Shown: one piece after another, positions 1-9,408 of the stretch | Position numbering within the stretch: position 1 is the stretch's first letter | How the letters are laid out: each line of letters begins with the position of its first letter | Assembly (NCBI GenBank): GCA_019637995.1 | Contig: JAHBUQ010000002.1 | Location: 1,193,428 to 1,257,427 of the forward strand | Direction of reading: 5' to 3' | Length of the DNA stretch: 64,000 nt | DNA from: Ignavibacteriota bacterium | Lineage (GTDB): Bacteria > Bacteroidota > Ignavibacteria > Kapaibacteriales > UBA2268 | Made by a program: the position numbers and the translations under genes | Notes under the pieces: generated by a model | Databases searched by the model: none | Told to the model about the DNA's origin: nothing | What the model saw: the letters and a program-made list of their open reading frames with translations, nothing else

Positions 1-1550
1 GCTTGAAGAGCAGCTTGAACATCCTCTTCATTTCGCTCTGCACGCAATTTTTCCAATCTCTTAATTTGCTGGATACGAACAGCAGTATTATCAACTTCGA
101 GAATTTCAATCGGGTCTTCGTGCTCCAGACGATAACGATTAACACCGATAATAGATTCAGCGCCTGAGTCAATTCTTGCCTGACGACGTGCCGCTGCTTC
201 TTCAATCCTCATTTTTGGAATGCCGGACTCGATTGCTTTAGCCATACCTCCAAGCCCTTCAATTTCCTGAATATGCGCCCAACCTTTTTCCACTAATTCT
301 TTTGTCAGTTTTTCAACATAATATGAACCACCCCATGGGTCAATGACTTTAGTAATCATTGTTTCATCCTGCAGGTATATCTGAGTATTACGTGCAATAC
401 GAGCAGAAAAATCAGTTGGCAGTGCAATTGCTTCATCAAGAGCGTTTGTATGTAATGATTGTGTATGCCCAAGAACTGCACCCATTGCTTCCATACAAGT
501 ACGAACAACATTATTGAAAGGGTCTTGCTCAGTAAGCGACCAGCCGGAAGTCTGACTGTGAGTCCTTAATGCCATTGATTTAGTATCTTTAGGATTGAAC
601 TGTTTGATAATTTTTGCCCAAAGTAGTCTTGCGGCACGCATTTTGGCAACTTCCATAAAATAGTTCATACCAATCGCCCAGAAGAACGATAGTCGCGGTG
701 CAAATTTATCAATATCAATACCTGCTTTGATACCGGTTCGAACATATTCCAAGCCGTCAGCAAGCGTATAACCCATTTCAATATCCGCAGTAGCACCTGC
801 TTCCTGCATGTGATAACCTGAAATTGAAATACTGTTAAATTTCGGCATATTGCGTGATGTAAATTCAAAAATATCAGCAATGATTCTCATTGATGGTTCA
901 GGTGGATAAATATAGGTATTACGAACCATATATTCTTTCAAAATATCATTCTGAATTGTACCGGAAAGCTGCTCAAGAGTTGCACCCTGCTCTAATGCAG
1001 TTACAATATAGAATGCAAGTACGGGCAGTACAGCACCATTCATCGTCATCGAAACTGAAATTTTATCAAGAGGGATATTATCAAATAATACCTTCATATC
1101 CAAAATGGAGTCAATCGCAACACCGGCTTTGCCGACATCACCAACTACCCGCTCATGGTCTGAATCGTAACCGCGGTGAGTTGCCAAATCGAAAGCGACA
1201 GAAACACCCTGCTGTCCGGCAGCAAGATTTCTGCGATAGAAAGCGTTACTTTCTTCGGCTGTAGAAAAGCCCGCATACTGTCGGATCGTCCATGGACGTG
1301 ATACATACATTGTCGGATAAGGACCTCTTAAAAAAGGAGCAATTCCAGCCGTGAAATTTGTATGCTCAAGATTTGCTGTATCTTCTTTTGTGTAAAGAGG
1401 TGCAATGTTTATATTTTCCATAGAGTGGACAAGGATTTCGTCTGGCATTTTTTTAGTCTGCTGTTGAAATTTTTCTGACCATTCAGATTTATTTGATTTT
1501 ATAATTTCATCAAAATTTACTTTATTAAAATCCGGATTTTTCATTTTCAT
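1..1550 (-). CDS. mutB: Methylmalonyl-CoA mutase large (catalytic) subunit, 3' end cut by window edge
   Basis: Interconverts succinyl-CoA and (R)-methylmalonyl-CoA with adenosylcobalamin. The frame is open from ATG at 1550 to base 1 (516 codons). It reads the family hallmarks [27 protein letters not shown] and [11 protein letters not shown], which line the substrate pocket of the TIM barrel. The C-terminal B12-binding domain (DxHxxG) lies beyond the window. The gene starts 7 bp after the small-subunit stop, and its AAAGGA ribosome site overlaps that stop codon, so the two are co-transcribed. An alternative start is the ATG at 1544. The family assignment is very secure. Confidence 0.96.
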   Translation of the reverse strand, partial: MKMKNPDFNKVNFDEIIKSNKSEWSEKFQQQTKKMPDEILVHSMENINIAPLYTKEDTANLEHTNFTAGIAPFLRGPYPTMYVSRPWTIRQYAGFSTAEESNAFYRRNLAAGQQGVSVAFDLATHRGYDSDHERVVGDVGKAGVAIDSILDMKVLFDNIPLDKISVSMTMNGAVLPVLAFYIVTALEQGATLEQLSGTIQNDILKEYMVRNTYIYPPEPSMRIIADIFEFTSRNMPKFNSISISGYHMQEAGATADIEMGYTLADGLEYVRTGIKAGIDIDKFAPRLSFFWAIGMNYFMEVAKMRAARLLWAKIIKQFNPKDTKSMALRTHSQTSGWSLTEQDPFNNVVRTCMEAMGAVLGHTQSLHTNALDEAIALPTDFSARIARNTQIYLQDETMITKVIDPWGGSYYVEKLTKELVEKGWAHIQEIEGLGGMAKAIESGIPKMRIEEAAARRQARIDSGAESIIGVNRYRLEHEDPIEILEVDNTAVRIQQIKRLEKLRAERNEEDVQAALQ

Positions 1551-1557
1551 ATTTCCT

Positions 1558-3681
1558 TTATTTTGTCAATCCCGAAACTTCATAAATTTCACGTAAACAC
1601 TCAATAATATTTGCTTTTACGTGAATGAACATATCCACACCTGCTGCTTTGTATGTATCAATCATATCTTTTGGATAACCCGCAAGAATGACAAAATTTT
1701 CTGAATTTGCAGACTTAACTTTTTGGGCGAATTCAGTCAAAAATTCAGCATATTTGTCATCAGTTGAACATACCACAATGATTCTCTTTAGTGAAAAATC
1801 AATTTTGGAAATAGCTTCATCTGCACTGCTCAAACCATCATAAATTTTATTTGAAAAGCCACCAACTGAGAAGAAATCATTTGAGAAATCTGCTCTTGCT
1901 TTCCAATCACGTAAAGCCCCAAAGCATACAAAATCAAGCTGTGGATTTTTGCCGTTTAATGCGATATAATCGGAAATCACCTCACGCATTTCTTCTAATA
2001 CTTCAGAGCTGCGGCGTAGGTAAATAGGAGTAACTTCATTGAATTCCGGTGCATCAAAAGGTATTGAATTATAAAGTTCAGCAAGCGTGGCACCTGCTTT
2101 AAGAGCATCGGCAGCTATTGAAATTGACTGTATTTCATCATTATTAAATTTTTCTTCAAATTCATCAAGTAAATTATCAATATTTTCAGTATTTCTGTTT
2201 TGTATATAACTATCAAATGATTTTACATATTCGGTCAATTTATTTCTATCAAAATCTAAAGTAGTTTCGACTGGTTTTTCGTGAATATTTGCATATTTAT
2301 TCACTCCGACAATAATATCTTTTCTGAAAGCAATATTCTCAAGTCGCTTGTTGAAATTTGCTTCTATTTTGTTTTGGATTGAACTTGATTTGATTTCAGA
2401 GATAATTCCGCCGTTATTTTCAATAGTAATAAATTCATTCCAAGCAGATTTAATCAATTGCTCTGTAAGTGATTCTATGTAGTATGAACCGGCTGCGGGA
2501 TCAATTGTATCGTCAAGATGTGATTCATATTTTATGACATTTTGAGTGTTGCGGGCAGTTCTGCGTGAAAAGCCGTTTGGCAAGCCAAATTCTTTATCAA
2601 AATGATTAACTGTAATTGAATCGCAATTACCCGTAATCGCAGAGAATACCTGACTTGTAGCACGAAGCATATTTACATAAGGGTCAAGTTTAGTATGCTC
2701 GCGTTCTGATGTAACAGCGTGAATATGAACTTTTTGCGATTCCTCATTTCCACCAAATTCTTTAATGATTTTACTCCAGATAATTCTGAAAGCACGGAAT
2801 TTTGATATTTCCATGAAGAAATTAATTCCGATTGCAAGTGAGAAACTTATTTTTGGTGAGATTTCATCAATTGTAAGCCCTTTTTCAAGTAATTGACGAA
2901 TATAAAATACCCCGAGAGATATTGAAACAGCAAGTTCCTGAACGGCATTGGCACCTGCATTGTGCCACTCATAACCGCTGATTGCTATTGTTCTGAAATC
3001 CGGCATATTAACATTAGCATATTTAGTAACTGCGGACATTTCACTAATAAATTTATCAAAATTATCAGGTAAATTTCCTTCTTTTGTAAATTCAGTAATG
3101 AAGTCAAAATTAAGCGTCCCTTTTAATTCTTTGCTATTTATTGCTGCTGAAATAAGCGAAACAAAGGCAGGCAATGCAGCAATTCCTGCATCAATATTAA
3201 CTGGAAATTTACTTAATTCAATATCTTTCAATGCAGATTTTAAATCATCAAGATTTGATATACAAAGATTAATGCCCGATAAATCATCATCAGTAAAATC
3301 CTCGTGCATAGCAGCGGCTTTATCAAGGTTGATTCTGATAGAATTTTGCCCGCGGCTTAAATCATTTTTTAATGCCTCATTAAAATCATTTGTAATCGGA
3401 TAAGGGATATTCTGACTGATTTCAAAATCATTCAGCTTATATCCTGAAACAGAGCCACCTCGTGAATAGGGATTAAATCCCGGAAAATCCTGAGAAATAT
3501 GAGGAATATTTTCAATATCCTCTTTATTATAAATAGGTTTCAGAGTAATTCCCTCATAAGTAGGTGTAAACATTACCTTCTCAAAAGGTACTCCTTTTAG
3601 TGCCGAAACAGCGGCATTTTTCCAATCATCATAGTTTGGAAAATCAAATTCTTCAAAAAATCTTTTATTTTCTTCAGACAT
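1558..3681 (-). CDS. mutA: Methylmalonyl-CoA mutase small subunit
   Basis: Non-catalytic partner of the large subunit in the heterodimeric mutase used in propionate/succinate metabolism. The 707 aa show the N-terminal barrel motif [11 protein letters not shown], then [17 protein letters not shown] and [13 protein letters not shown], matching the large-subunit layout. The C-terminal flavodoxin-like domain (from about residue 590) lacks the DxHxxG cobalamin-ligand motif ([11 protein letters not shown] stands in its place), as expected for the small chain. It is the first gene of a mutA-mutB pair; a TAATTTTG box lies about 40 bp upstream. Confidence 0.95.
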   Translation of the reverse strand: MSEENKRFFEEFDFPNYDDWKNAAVSALKGVPFEKVMFTPTYEGITLKPIYNKEDIENIPHISQDFPGFNPYSRGGSVSGYKLNDFEISQNIPYPITNDFNEALKNDLSRGQNSIRINLDKAAAMHEDFTDDDLSGINLCISNLDDLKSALKDIELSKFPVNIDAGIAALPAFVSLISAAINSKELKGTLNFDFITEFTKEGNLPDNFDKFISEMSAVTKYANVNMPDFRTIAISGYEWHNAGANAVQELAVSISLGVFYIRQLLEKGLTIDEISPKISFSLAIGINFFMEISKFRAFRIIWSKIIKEFGGNEESQKVHIHAVTSEREHTKLDPYVNMLRATSQVFSAITGNCDSITVNHFDKEFGLPNGFSRRTARNTQNVIKYESHLDDTIDPAAGSYYIESLTEQLIKSAWNEFITIENNGGIISEIKSSSIQNKIEANFNKRLENIAFRKDIIVGVNKYANIHEKPVETTLDFDRNKLTEYVKSFDSYIQNRNTENIDNLLDEFEEKFNNDEIQSISIAADALKAGATLAELYNSIPFDAPEFNEVTPIYLRRSSEVLEEMREVISDYIALNGKNPQLDFVCFGALRDWKARADFSNDFFSVGGFSNKIYDGLSSADEAISKIDFSLKRIIVVCSTDDKYAEFLTEFAQKVKSANSENFVILAGYPKDMIDTYKAAGVDMFIHVKANIIECLREIYEVSGLTK

Positions 3682-3718
3682 TTCTCTAACTCATAAAAAA
3701 ATGTAACTTGTACAGATT

Positions 3719-3726
3719 CAAAATTA
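3719..3726 (-). promoter_or_regulatory. Putative promoter -7 box for mutAB
   Basis: TAATTTTG on the minus strand fits the Bacteroidota TAnnTTTG consensus and lies 38 bp upstream of the mutA ATG. No convincing -33 element was seen, so this is inference from one box. Confidence 0.4.
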
Positions 3727-3882
3727 AGGAAAATTAATGACTTTTCATAAATATATTGTTACATTTGTGATTTAAAGTGTCTTTTTTTATCACTTATTTA
3801 ATTTAAATGTATAAATATTAGCTTATTTACAATCAGCGACATATTTTTGCTAAATATTAATACTTAAATAAATTAAAATAAT

Positions 3883-3890
3883 TATTTTTG
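3883..3890 (+). promoter_or_regulatory. Putative promoter -7 box for tag
   Basis: TATTTTTG followed by TAA. The same TATTTTTGTAA string precedes fkbM, aag and leuS in this window. It is 50 bp before the chosen tag start and 26 bp before an upstream in-frame ATG at 3916, which supports the downstream start. Confidence 0.45.
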
Positions 3891-3939
3891 TAATTTTCAA
3901 AAATTTGCAATCTAATTGAAAATATCCCGGGAATACAAT

Positions 3940-4500
3940 ATGCAACGATGTAAATGGTGCTTAGGCAGTGAGATTGAAACGGCTTACCACGATACAGAAT
4001 GGGGTGTGCCACTTCATAATGACAGTAAGCTTTTTGAATTCATTTTACTTGATAGTTTTCAGGCAGGACTTAGCTGGAAAACAATTCTAAATAAAAGAGA
4101 TAATTTCCGACTGGCTTTTGATGATTTCAATGCAGAAATTATCGCCACTTATGGAGAGGATAAAGTTACAGAGCTGCTTCATAATGCAGGTATAGTAAGA
4201 AACAAATTGAAAATTAATGCAGCTATATCAAACGCAGAATGCTTCTTAAAAATTCAATCCGAGTTTGGTACATTCGATAAATTTATCTGGAAATTTACAG
4301 ATGGAAAGCCGCTGATTAACAGCTGGCAAACACATAGTCAAATACCCGTAAGTACCAAAAAATCTGATGCGATGAGTAAAGAATTAAAGAATCATGGATT
4401 TAAATTTGTCGGTACTACAATTTGTTATGCTTTCATGCAAGCTGCCGGAATGGTAAACGACCACACAACTGATTGCTTCAGATATACAGAATTAATTTGA
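3940..4500 (+). CDS. tag: DNA-3-methyladenine glycosylase I
   Basis: Removes 3-methyladenine from alkylated DNA. Starting at the ATG at 3940 gives 186 aa beginning MQRCKWC, which puts the zinc ligands at C4, H17, H175 and C179, the same numbering as E. coli Tag; the upstream ATG at 3916 would add eight residues the family lacks. FQAGLSW and KFVGTTICYAFMQAAG are family signatures. One oddity: the position of E. coli Glu38 (base recognition) is Asp38 here. It ends 3 bp before the first 130-bp element, so it forms the chromosomal edge of the cassette array. Another alkylation gene, alkC, lies on the far side of the array. Confidence 0.96.
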   Translation: MQRCKWCLGSEIETAYHDTEWGVPLHNDSKLFEFILLDSFQAGLSWKTILNKRDNFRLAFDDFNAEIIATYGEDKVTELLHNAGIVRNKLKINAAISNAECFLKIQSEFGTFDKFIWKFTDGKPLINSWQTHSQIPVSTKKSDAMSKELKNHGFKFVGTTICYAFMQAAGMVNDHTTDCFRYTELI

Positions 4501-4503
4501 AAA

Positions 4504-4633
4504 TAGCCAGGCGGTAGGCGAAGTCCACCGGATTTCTGCTTACCGACATGTTCGGCGACGGTTCGATTCGCTTTTTATTTTCGCCTGCCGCCTGACTACT
4601 GCCGGCAAGATGAGCGAAGCGAATCTTGCTGAA
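4504..4633 (-). repeat. 130-bp element, copy 1 (distal end of array)
   Basis: Non-coding unit seen seven times, always in the same orientation. It carries a large hairpin with 18-bp arms (AGTCAGGCGGTAGGCGAA and its near complement, about 50 nt apart) and a small hairpin GCAAGAT/ATCTTGC. Read on the minus strand it starts TTCAGC and ends CTA, and it is followed by TT. Here it directly adjoins the tag stop codon and has a T-to-C change near its end. Confidence 0.9.
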
Positions 4634-4753
4634 CGTTTTGCAGCTACCCGAAGGGCGGGGTTTTTACCACAAAACTTGATTTGAAAAACTAATGTTTGAT
4701 TAACCACAAAACTGTCTTTGGAACACGAAATCCCTGCTTGCGTATAGCTGATG
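4634..4753. other. Palindromic recombination-site-like element att1
   Basis: 120 bp between two inferred crossover points (AA|C at left, G|TT at right). The outer arms are TTTTGCAGCTACCCG and its imperfect complement near CGTATAGCTGATG. The loop has ACCACAAAACTTGAT and, to the right, AAAACTGTC. It is nearly identical to att2 in both arms and loop. Confidence 0.8.
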
Positions 4754-4768
4754 TTGGCGGTTCGTTGT

Positions 4769-5257
4769 TTATTTTCCTTCGTATGCCTTGTTAAGCGTTT
4801 CAATGTCAAATTTTTTCATTCCAAAAGCACACCGTTCAACTCGATTTCTTTTTTCCAAATTCTGGTCGGTTAGATACTTAGGCAGGACACTCGGTGTAAT
4901 TTGCCAAGAAACTCCATATTTATCTTTCAACCAACCACAAGGGCCTTCTTCTCCGTTTTCAGTCAGCTTTGTCCAATAATGGTCAATTTCATCTTGAGTG
5001 TCGCAGTAAATTACGACAGAAACTGCTTCATTAAATTTGAATTTCGGTCCGCCATTTAAGGCTAAAAAATTCATTCCGTTCAATTTGAAGTCAACAGTCA
5101 TTGCTGTTCCTTCTTCCTTTCCGTGAATTTCAAATCCTTCTTTTCCAAACCGACTTACCTTGATAATTTCGGAGTCTTTAAAAATTGAAGTATAAAAGTT
5201 TGCTGCTTCTTCAGCTTGCTCGTCATACCATAGGCAAATTGCCATTTCTTGTCTCAT
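4769..5257 (-). CDS. VOC family (PhnB-like glyoxalase fold) protein
   Basis: 162-aa protein of the PhnB-like branch of the vicinal oxygen chelate superfamily. The motifs CLWYDEQAEEAANFYTSIF, FKLNGMNFLALNGGP and GWLKDKYGVSWQI are diagnostic of proteins once annotated as 3-demethylubiquinone methyltransferase-like. No substrate can be named; members of this branch often lack demonstrated enzymatic activity. It is the last gene of cassette 1 and ends 15 bp from att1. It follows the DHFR-like gene by 36 bp and is probably transcribed with it. Confidence 0.88.
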   Translation of the reverse strand: MRQEMAICLWYDEQAEEAANFYTSIFKDSEIIKVSRFGKEGFEIHGKEEGTAMTVDFKLNGMNFLALNGGPKFKFNEAVSVVIYCDTQDEIDHYWTKLTENGEEGPCGWLKDKYGVSWQITPSVLPKYLTDQNLEKRNRVERCAFGMKKFDIETLNKAYEGK

Positions 5258-5293
5258 AAGTTTCTCTTTTGTTAGATTAAGTCAAAAGCATTT

Positions 5294-5869
5294 TTATTGT
5301 CTTTCAACTTCATAATTCAATTCAGTTACTCCGTTGCTAAATTGTCGAGTAGTTGGCAAAAGCTTTAAGTTGATTCGGTCATTGATGGCTTTGTATAATG
5401 AAACACCCTGTCCAAGAATGATAGGGTTTACAAACAACCAAAAGCCGTCTATTAAATTTTGTTGAATAAGCGAATGAGTTGCTGTCGGACTACCAAAAAG
5501 TAAAATGTCTTCACCTTTCTGTTTTTTGATTTCATTTATATGTTCAACAATGTTTTCACTTATGATTGTCGTGTTTGGCTTGTCAGTGCCTTGCAGGGTT
5601 TTTGACAGAACTACTTTGTGAACGTTATTATACCATTTTGAATGTTCAATGTCGTGTTTGGTTGCATTTGGTTTGTCACCTGCGGTTGGCCAATAACCTT
5701 CCATCATTTGGTAAGTTGTTCGCCCATAAAGAGCTGTGTCACCATTTTTAATTCGATTTCCAACATAGCCAAATAGTTCTTGGTCAACTTTTGCCCAATT
5801 GAGTTCTCCATAAGGTCCTGAAACAAAACCGTCAAGAGTTATGTGCATAAATGAAATTACTTTTCTCAT
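5294..5869 (-). CDS. Dihydrofolate reductase family (RibD C-terminal-like) protein
   Basis: 191 aa of the RibD_C/DHFR-like fold: MRKVISFMHITLDGFVSGP at the N-terminus, LYGRTTYQMMEGYWP, then DILLFGSPTATHSLI and a C-terminal PIILGQGVSLY. These soluble proteins probably bind NAD(P)H and a small heterocycle or substrate; they are not true DHFR and the reaction is unknown. One of three paralogues in the array (the others are in cassette 4), sharing only fold-level motifs, so they look independently acquired and not duplicated in place. Confidence 0.88.
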   Translation of the reverse strand: MRKVISFMHITLDGFVSGPYGELNWAKVDQELFGYVGNRIKNGDTALYGRTTYQMMEGYWPTAGDKPNATKHDIEHSKWYNNVHKVVLSKTLQGTDKPNTTIISENIVEHINEIKKQKGEDILLFGSPTATHSLIQQNLIDGFWLFVNPIILGQGVSLYKAINDRINLKLLPTTRQFSNGVTELNYEVERQ

Positions 5870-5974
5870 ATTTTACCTTTCTTTTTTTGTTTATACTCTG
5901 TCATTTGTTAGGTGTTTTAATTTGCTCTGTCGTCTTTCGCAATGACCATCACCGTCTAAAATTAATTTCAACTG

Positions 5975-6334
5975 TTACTGGTTCGCCATTTGCTTCTGAA
6001 TGCAGTACGAAGTTATTGTAGTCAATTCGTTGTTGCAGTTGAACTCATAAATATCACAGGCAGAAATAAAATTCACTGTCTTTCCATCACGGATAAATTC
6101 TGCTGTTCCACTAACTGCAACTCGGTTGTTGTCTGCTATAACATTTACAGTTATGAAGTTTGTAGTCACCGAATTGAAATAACGGGCAACTTGTCTACAG
6201 TTGTCAATTACGGCTTTCTTTCCATTAAAATAATCTTCACCAACTACAGTCCATTGTACATTCTCTGACAAATAGGGATATGTCAATTCAAAATTTCCAT
6301 TTGAAAATGCTTCTGCTATTTCTTTCTTAGTCAT
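5975..6334 (-). CDS. NTF2-like / SnoaL-like small protein
   Basis: 119 aa with the NTF2-like pattern: an N-terminal helix MTKKEIAEAFSNGNFE, then ENVQWTVVGEDYFNGKKAV and a sheet GTAEFIRDGKTVNFISACDIYEF. The family forms cone-shaped pockets used for catalysis or ligand binding; the ligand is unknown. First gene of cassette 1. A GGAGC ribosome site is visible just before the ATG, which is unusual among these cassette genes. Confidence 0.82.
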   Translation of the reverse strand: MTKKEIAEAFSNGNFELTYPYLSENVQWTVVGEDYFNGKKAVIDNCRQVARYFNSVTTNFITVNVIADNNRVAVSGTAEFIRDGKTVNFISACDIYEFNCNNELTTITSYCIQKQMANQ

Positions 6335-6384
6335 ATATTGCTCCTTTTAATGTGTGTTGGGTCGTCCATTACAATGACCGCCAA

Positions 6385-6504
6385 CGTTTCGCCGCTACCC
6401 GAAGGGCGGGACTTTTACCACAAAACTTGATTTGAAAAACTAATCTTTGATTATCCACAAAACTGTCTTTGGAACACGAAACCCCTGCTTGCGTATAGGT
6501 GATG
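6385..6504. other. Palindromic recombination-site-like element att2, without the 130-bp element
   Basis: 120 bp, arms CGCCGCTACCCG and CGTATAGGTGATG. Here the sequence runs CCAACG straight across the junction. With att4 it shows what the site looks like before the 130-bp element is added. Confidence 0.8.
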
Positions 6505-6530
6505 TTATAGGGCGTTTTCTTGTCTTTTTA

Positions 6531-7019
6531 TTAGTTTCTATTTTTCCTTCTTGTAAAAATTGCAACTATTGCGGTTGTAACAATACCCATTATTAAAGCA
6601 CCTATGGTACTCTGTATCATATAACTTTTCAGATTAAACTGGGCTTCTGCGTCAGCAATGCTTTTGTGGTACCCTGTCTCAACTGAATATTGTATAACAT
6701 TCTTAAAATAATCGGGCGTAATTACACTTGAAATTATCCATTGAGTTAACGGACTGAATATTGTCACTATCACCGTGATAATTAATCCAGCTACAAAGCC
6801 TTGTTTATAAGTCATTGCTCCACTGTGATAATTCTTCCTTTTATCCAAAAGTGCAAAGACGTATATAGCAATCGCAACAATGGAATAAAGCATTGTCAGA
6901 TATTGATGTTTGTCTATATGCTTGTCGTGAAGCCCAACTAATTTTTCTAAAAGCATCCATAACAACTGTGAGCCTATAAAAATAAATGCCCACTTTGCTT
7001 CGATTTTAAAGTTCTTCAT
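6531..7019 (-). CDS. DUF4199 family inner-membrane protein
   Basis: 162 aa with four predicted transmembrane helices: near residues 10-25, 43-60, about 75-96 after TYKQGFVAGLII, and 133-152. It follows the DUF4199 pattern common in Bacteroidota, where a short MTYKQGF motif precedes helix 3. Function is unknown for the family. It is the second gene of cassette 2, starting 3 bp after the DUF1801 gene and ending 27 bp from att2. Confidence 0.75.
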   Translation of the reverse strand: MKNFKIEAKWAFIFIGSQLLWMLLEKLVGLHDKHIDKHQYLTMLYSIVAIAIYVFALLDKRKNYHSGAMTYKQGFVAGLIITVIVTIFSPLTQWIISSVITPDYFKNVIQYSVETGYHKSIADAEAQFNLKSYMIQSTIGALIMGIVTTAIVAIFTRRKNRN

Positions 7020-7022
7020 AAT

Positions 7023-7472
7023 TTATCGTTTTAAATTGGTTTCGTAAATTTCAATCCATTGTTTAGTTGTCATTTTTGAACAAAGGTCGCCAATCAGTTC
7101 AAATGGAATTTGGTCTGGTTTTTTGAAGCGAATACAACTTTTTCCCATATCCAATTTTGTTTTTGAGTGTTTTGGGTACTCGTCAGAAAACCATTTTAGT
7201 AAATCTGGATTAGCATAAAGTCCCATATGGTACAGTGCAATAAAGTTTTTTTGTGAGGCAATACTGATAAAAGGTAATGGTTGTTTTGGGTCGCAATGGT
7301 ATCCACTTGGGTAAATTGAATGAGGAACTACAAAACCAATCATCCCGTAACTAATTGTTTCAGAAAATCCATCTGGTAAATTTTGAAGTATGGTTTTCCG
7401 TAACTCTCGAACTGCAACTTGTCGGTCCGCAGTGAGTTGTTCAATGTATTGTTCAGTTGTTTCTGTTTTCAT
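7023..7472 (-). CDS. DUF1801 family protein
   Basis: 149-aa soluble protein with the DUF1801 hallmarks: TEQYIEQLTADRQVAVRELR at the N-terminus, LPDGFSETISYGMIGFVVP in the middle and GKSCIRFKKPDQIPFELIGDL near the C-terminus. The fold resembles YdhG-like proteins of unknown role, sometimes linked to metal or small-ligand binding. First gene of cassette 2; its leader is TTATAGGGCATTTTAAG followed by an A-rich stretch before ATG. Confidence 0.88.
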   Translation of the reverse strand: MKTETTEQYIEQLTADRQVAVRELRKTILQNLPDGFSETISYGMIGFVVPHSIYPSGYHCDPKQPLPFISIASQKNFIALYHMGLYANPDLLKWFSDEYPKHSKTKLDMGKSCIRFKKPDQIPFELIGDLCSKMTTKQWIEIYETNLKR

Positions 7473-7510
7473 TTTTTTTTGATGTTAGTCTGTCTTAAAA
7501 TGCCCTATAA

Positions 7511-7640
7511 TAGTCAGGCGGTAGACGAAGTCCATCGGATTTCTGCTTACCGACATGTTCGGCGACGGTTCGATTCGCTTTTTATTTTCGCCTGCCGCCT
7601 GACTACTGCCGGCAAGATGAGCGAAGCGAATCTTGCTGAA
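7511..7640 (-). repeat. 130-bp element, copy 2
   Basis: Same unit as copy 1, between the TTATAGG start of cassette 2 and att3. Minor changes (GTAGACG, TCCATCGG) leave the 18-bp arms able to pair. Confidence 0.9.
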
Positions 7641-7760
7641 CGGTTTGCAGCTACCCGAAGGTGGGGATTTCGAAGCACTTTACTGTCAACCAAGCACAAA
7701 CTTTGATAGAAGCACAAAGCTTGATTTTACCACTGAACCGCCACTTTTGGGTAGGTGCTG
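7641..7760. other. Palindromic recombination-site-like element att3
   Basis: 120 bp. The arms CAGCTACCCGAAGGTGGGG and CCACTTTTGGGTAGGTGCTG pair. The loop opens ATTTCGAAGCACTTTACTGTC and ends TTTTACCACTGAACC, the majority loop type (sites 3, 5, 6, 7, 8). Confidence 0.8.
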
Positions 7761-7778
7761 TTATGGGTAGTGGTTCTT

Positions 7779-8330
7779 CTATCCTGCATTGTCATAAGCT
7801 GTTCTTATCCATTCAATTACTTCTTTGTCAATGTCTTCTATGTCAGTAAGGTTTATTTTATGAGAACACATTGAGTTAGGTTTTTCGGGTTCTAATTTCC
7901 CTTTAGGTTCTTGTCCTTTTAAGTTGATACCAATCTCGTAACGTGTCTTTGTTGCAGGATTTAAAGTCGCAAATTGTTTTTTTCTTCTTAAACTCACATA
8001 GGTGTTTTTCGGTGCAATTTCAATGTCGTTTCCGAAAGTCTGAATTTCAGCAATTAGTTTGTCGTATATGGGTTTAAAATGTTCTTTTCCTTGATACTGT
8101 TTGATTATCAAATTGTCCTGATTTTCTGCTGAACCTGCATCCGTTTCTTTTGCTTTGTGAGCCACAAGGTTTGCAAATCCGTGAGTGAATTGGTGTTGCT
8201 CTTTAAGAAACTTAATTATTTCTCCGTGTTTTGCAAAGTTTTGTTGATTTACAATTTCAATCCATTGTTGCAATGTTTTACCTGTGTTTTTATGCAGGTT
8301 TTCAATCATTGTCTGCGTTGCTTTGTCCAT
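7779..8330 (-). CDS. DUF4287 and DUF5655 domain protein
   Basis: 183 aa. The N-terminal half (TMIENLHKNTGKTLQQWIE, then KHGEIIKFLKEQHQFTHGFAN) matches DUF4287. The C-terminal half (PIYDKLIAEIQTFGNDIEI, VSLRRKKQFATL, ETD-like end) matches DUF5655, a putative nucleic-acid-associated transport/partner domain. Soluble, no signal peptide, no catalytic motif recognised. Second gene of cassette 3, ending 19 bp from att3. Confidence 0.8.
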   Translation of the reverse strand: MDKATQTMIENLHKNTGKTLQQWIEIVNQQNFAKHGEIIKFLKEQHQFTHGFANLVAHKAKETDAGSAENQDNLIIKQYQGKEHFKPIYDKLIAEIQTFGNDIEIAPKNTYVSLRRKKQFATLNPATKTRYEIGINLKGQEPKGKLEPEKPNSMCSHKINLTDIEDIDKEVIEWIRTAYDNAG

Positions 8331-8334
8331 ATTA

Positions 8335-9198
8335 TTAAGGTTTTATTTTAAAGATTTTATCTGAAAATGGTAAGTATTCAGGAAGTGCAGCCGAACCATA
8401 CCAAGTAAAAATGTCGTAGTCTAAGAGACCGTTTTTAATGGCAAGGTCTGTTTGCAATAATTCTTTGGTTTCTTCTATTGTCTTAATGTTGTTCAAAATA
8501 AAAATGCCTCTGTAATTATTTTCATTCTTTCCTAATGGTCCTGCAACAACAAGTTTTCCTTCTTTAACCAAACGGTTTATGTTGTCCATATGCCCTCTAA
8601 AACTTTCGGCAATTAGCTCTTTGTCAGTCGTATTATTCGTTCCTGTTTTCAAAATAACCAAGAAGTAGCTTTTCATACCATAATCATCTCCGCCTAACTT
8701 TTCTGCTAATGTCTTGTCGTAATTTGGGTTTGTAATTGTAGAGTCATTTTTTTCAGCTTTTTGAAACTCCTTTTGCATCTTGTATGCAAACCCTTTTTGT
8801 TTTCCGTCCGAAACCTGCACATATATTTCTGTGTCAGTCAATCTTTGGTAAACAATTTTTTTTGGAAAATCGTGATTAGGATTTTCAAAAATATAGGTGC
8901 TATCTGTTTTTGTTAATTTAAAATCAACGGGGTTGCCTGAATTTTGTTTAAGAACAGTTGCGGAATAAAGTATTTCCTTACCTACTTTTCTTATGTCCAA
9001 GTATTCAGAAATTAGCATTTGTCCGTCCTTAAGTTTATAAGAAAATCCTTTTAGTGTGTTTTCATTCAGTTTGTCCCAATGTTCATAAACTTCTTTGTTT
9101 TCCATTTTCCAAGTTCCTAACAAAAAGTCAGGCAAAATTGATTGAGCAAAAGTCAGCTCAACAGTAAAAAATACTAATAGCGTTAGAGTGTATTTCAT
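8335..9198 (-). CDS. Exported DUF6265-like / YCII-related fusion protein
   Basis: Start taken at the ATG at 9198, giving 287 aa with a clear signal peptide (MKYTLTLLVFFTVELTFAQ); a longer frame to 9234 has no such start. After export, residues of about 20-140 resemble DUF6265 lipocalin-like barrels (FLLGTWKMENKEVYEHW, FENPNHDFPKKIVYQ). Residues from about 170 form a YCII domain (KSYFLVILKTG, AGPLGKNENNYRGIFI, ELLQTDLAIKNGLLDYDI). The fusion of the two in one exported chain is uncommon; the function is unknown. Confidence 0.78.
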   Translation of the reverse strand: MKYTLTLLVFFTVELTFAQSILPDFLLGTWKMENKEVYEHWDKLNENTLKGFSYKLKDGQMLISEYLDIRKVGKEILYSATVLKQNSGNPVDFKLTKTDSTYIFENPNHDFPKKIVYQRLTDTEIYVQVSDGKQKGFAYKMQKEFQKAEKNDSTITNPNYDKTLAEKLGGDDYGMKSYFLVILKTGTNNTTDKELIAESFRGHMDNINRLVKEGKLVVAGPLGKNENNYRGIFILNNIKTIEETKELLQTDLAIKNGLLDYDIFTWYGSAALPEYLPFSDKIFKIKP

Positions 9199-9243
9199 TG
9201 TCTTTCTATGTTTATTGTTGTGTCGTTTTACCATTACCCATAA

Positions 9244-9365
9244 CGTTTTTCAGCTATACGCAGGCAGGGCATTTTACCATTGAACTTCCTACGAAGAACT
9301 GAACTTTAAATTTAGCACTTTCCTGTCCTACGAAGCACGAAACCCCTGCTTGCGTATAGGTGATG
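9244..9365. other. Palindromic recombination-site-like element att4, without the 130-bp element
   Basis: 122 bp; the cleanest example. Arms CAGCTATACGCAGGCAGGG and CCCTGCTTGCGTATAGGTG pair over about 17 bp with one or two mismatches. The flanks read CCCATAAC|G and G|TTAGCGG. Confidence 0.82.
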
Positions 9366-9408
9366 TTAGCGGGTCGTTGTTATTCTTTTCCAGTCATAAA
9401 TATCAGTG

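Larger units (their letters stand above)
4754..6384 (-). mobile_element. Cassette 1: VOC protein, DHFR-like protein, NTF2-like protein
   Basis: Left end TTGGCGGTTCGTTG; the right end read in reverse complement is TTGGCGGTCATTG. The ends therefore match each other and not those of other cassettes. Three genes, all minus. Confidence 0.75.
6505..7510 (-). mobile_element. Cassette 2: DUF4199 membrane protein and DUF1801 protein
   Basis: Left end TTATAGGGCGTTTTCTTG; right end in reverse complement TTATAGGGCATTTTAAG. About 1 kb, two genes, 3 bp apart. Confidence 0.78.
7761..9243 (-). mobile_element. Cassette 3: DUF4287/DUF5655 protein and DUF6265-YCII fusion
   Basis: Left end TTATGGGTAGTGG; right end in reverse complement TTATGGGTAATGG. 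Two genes, 4 bp apart in the annotated frames. Confidence 0.78.

Noticed and set aside
890..1264. A 124-aa plus-strand gene inside the mutase large subunit
   Set aside because: It lies wholly antisense to an intact, strongly conserved coding frame.
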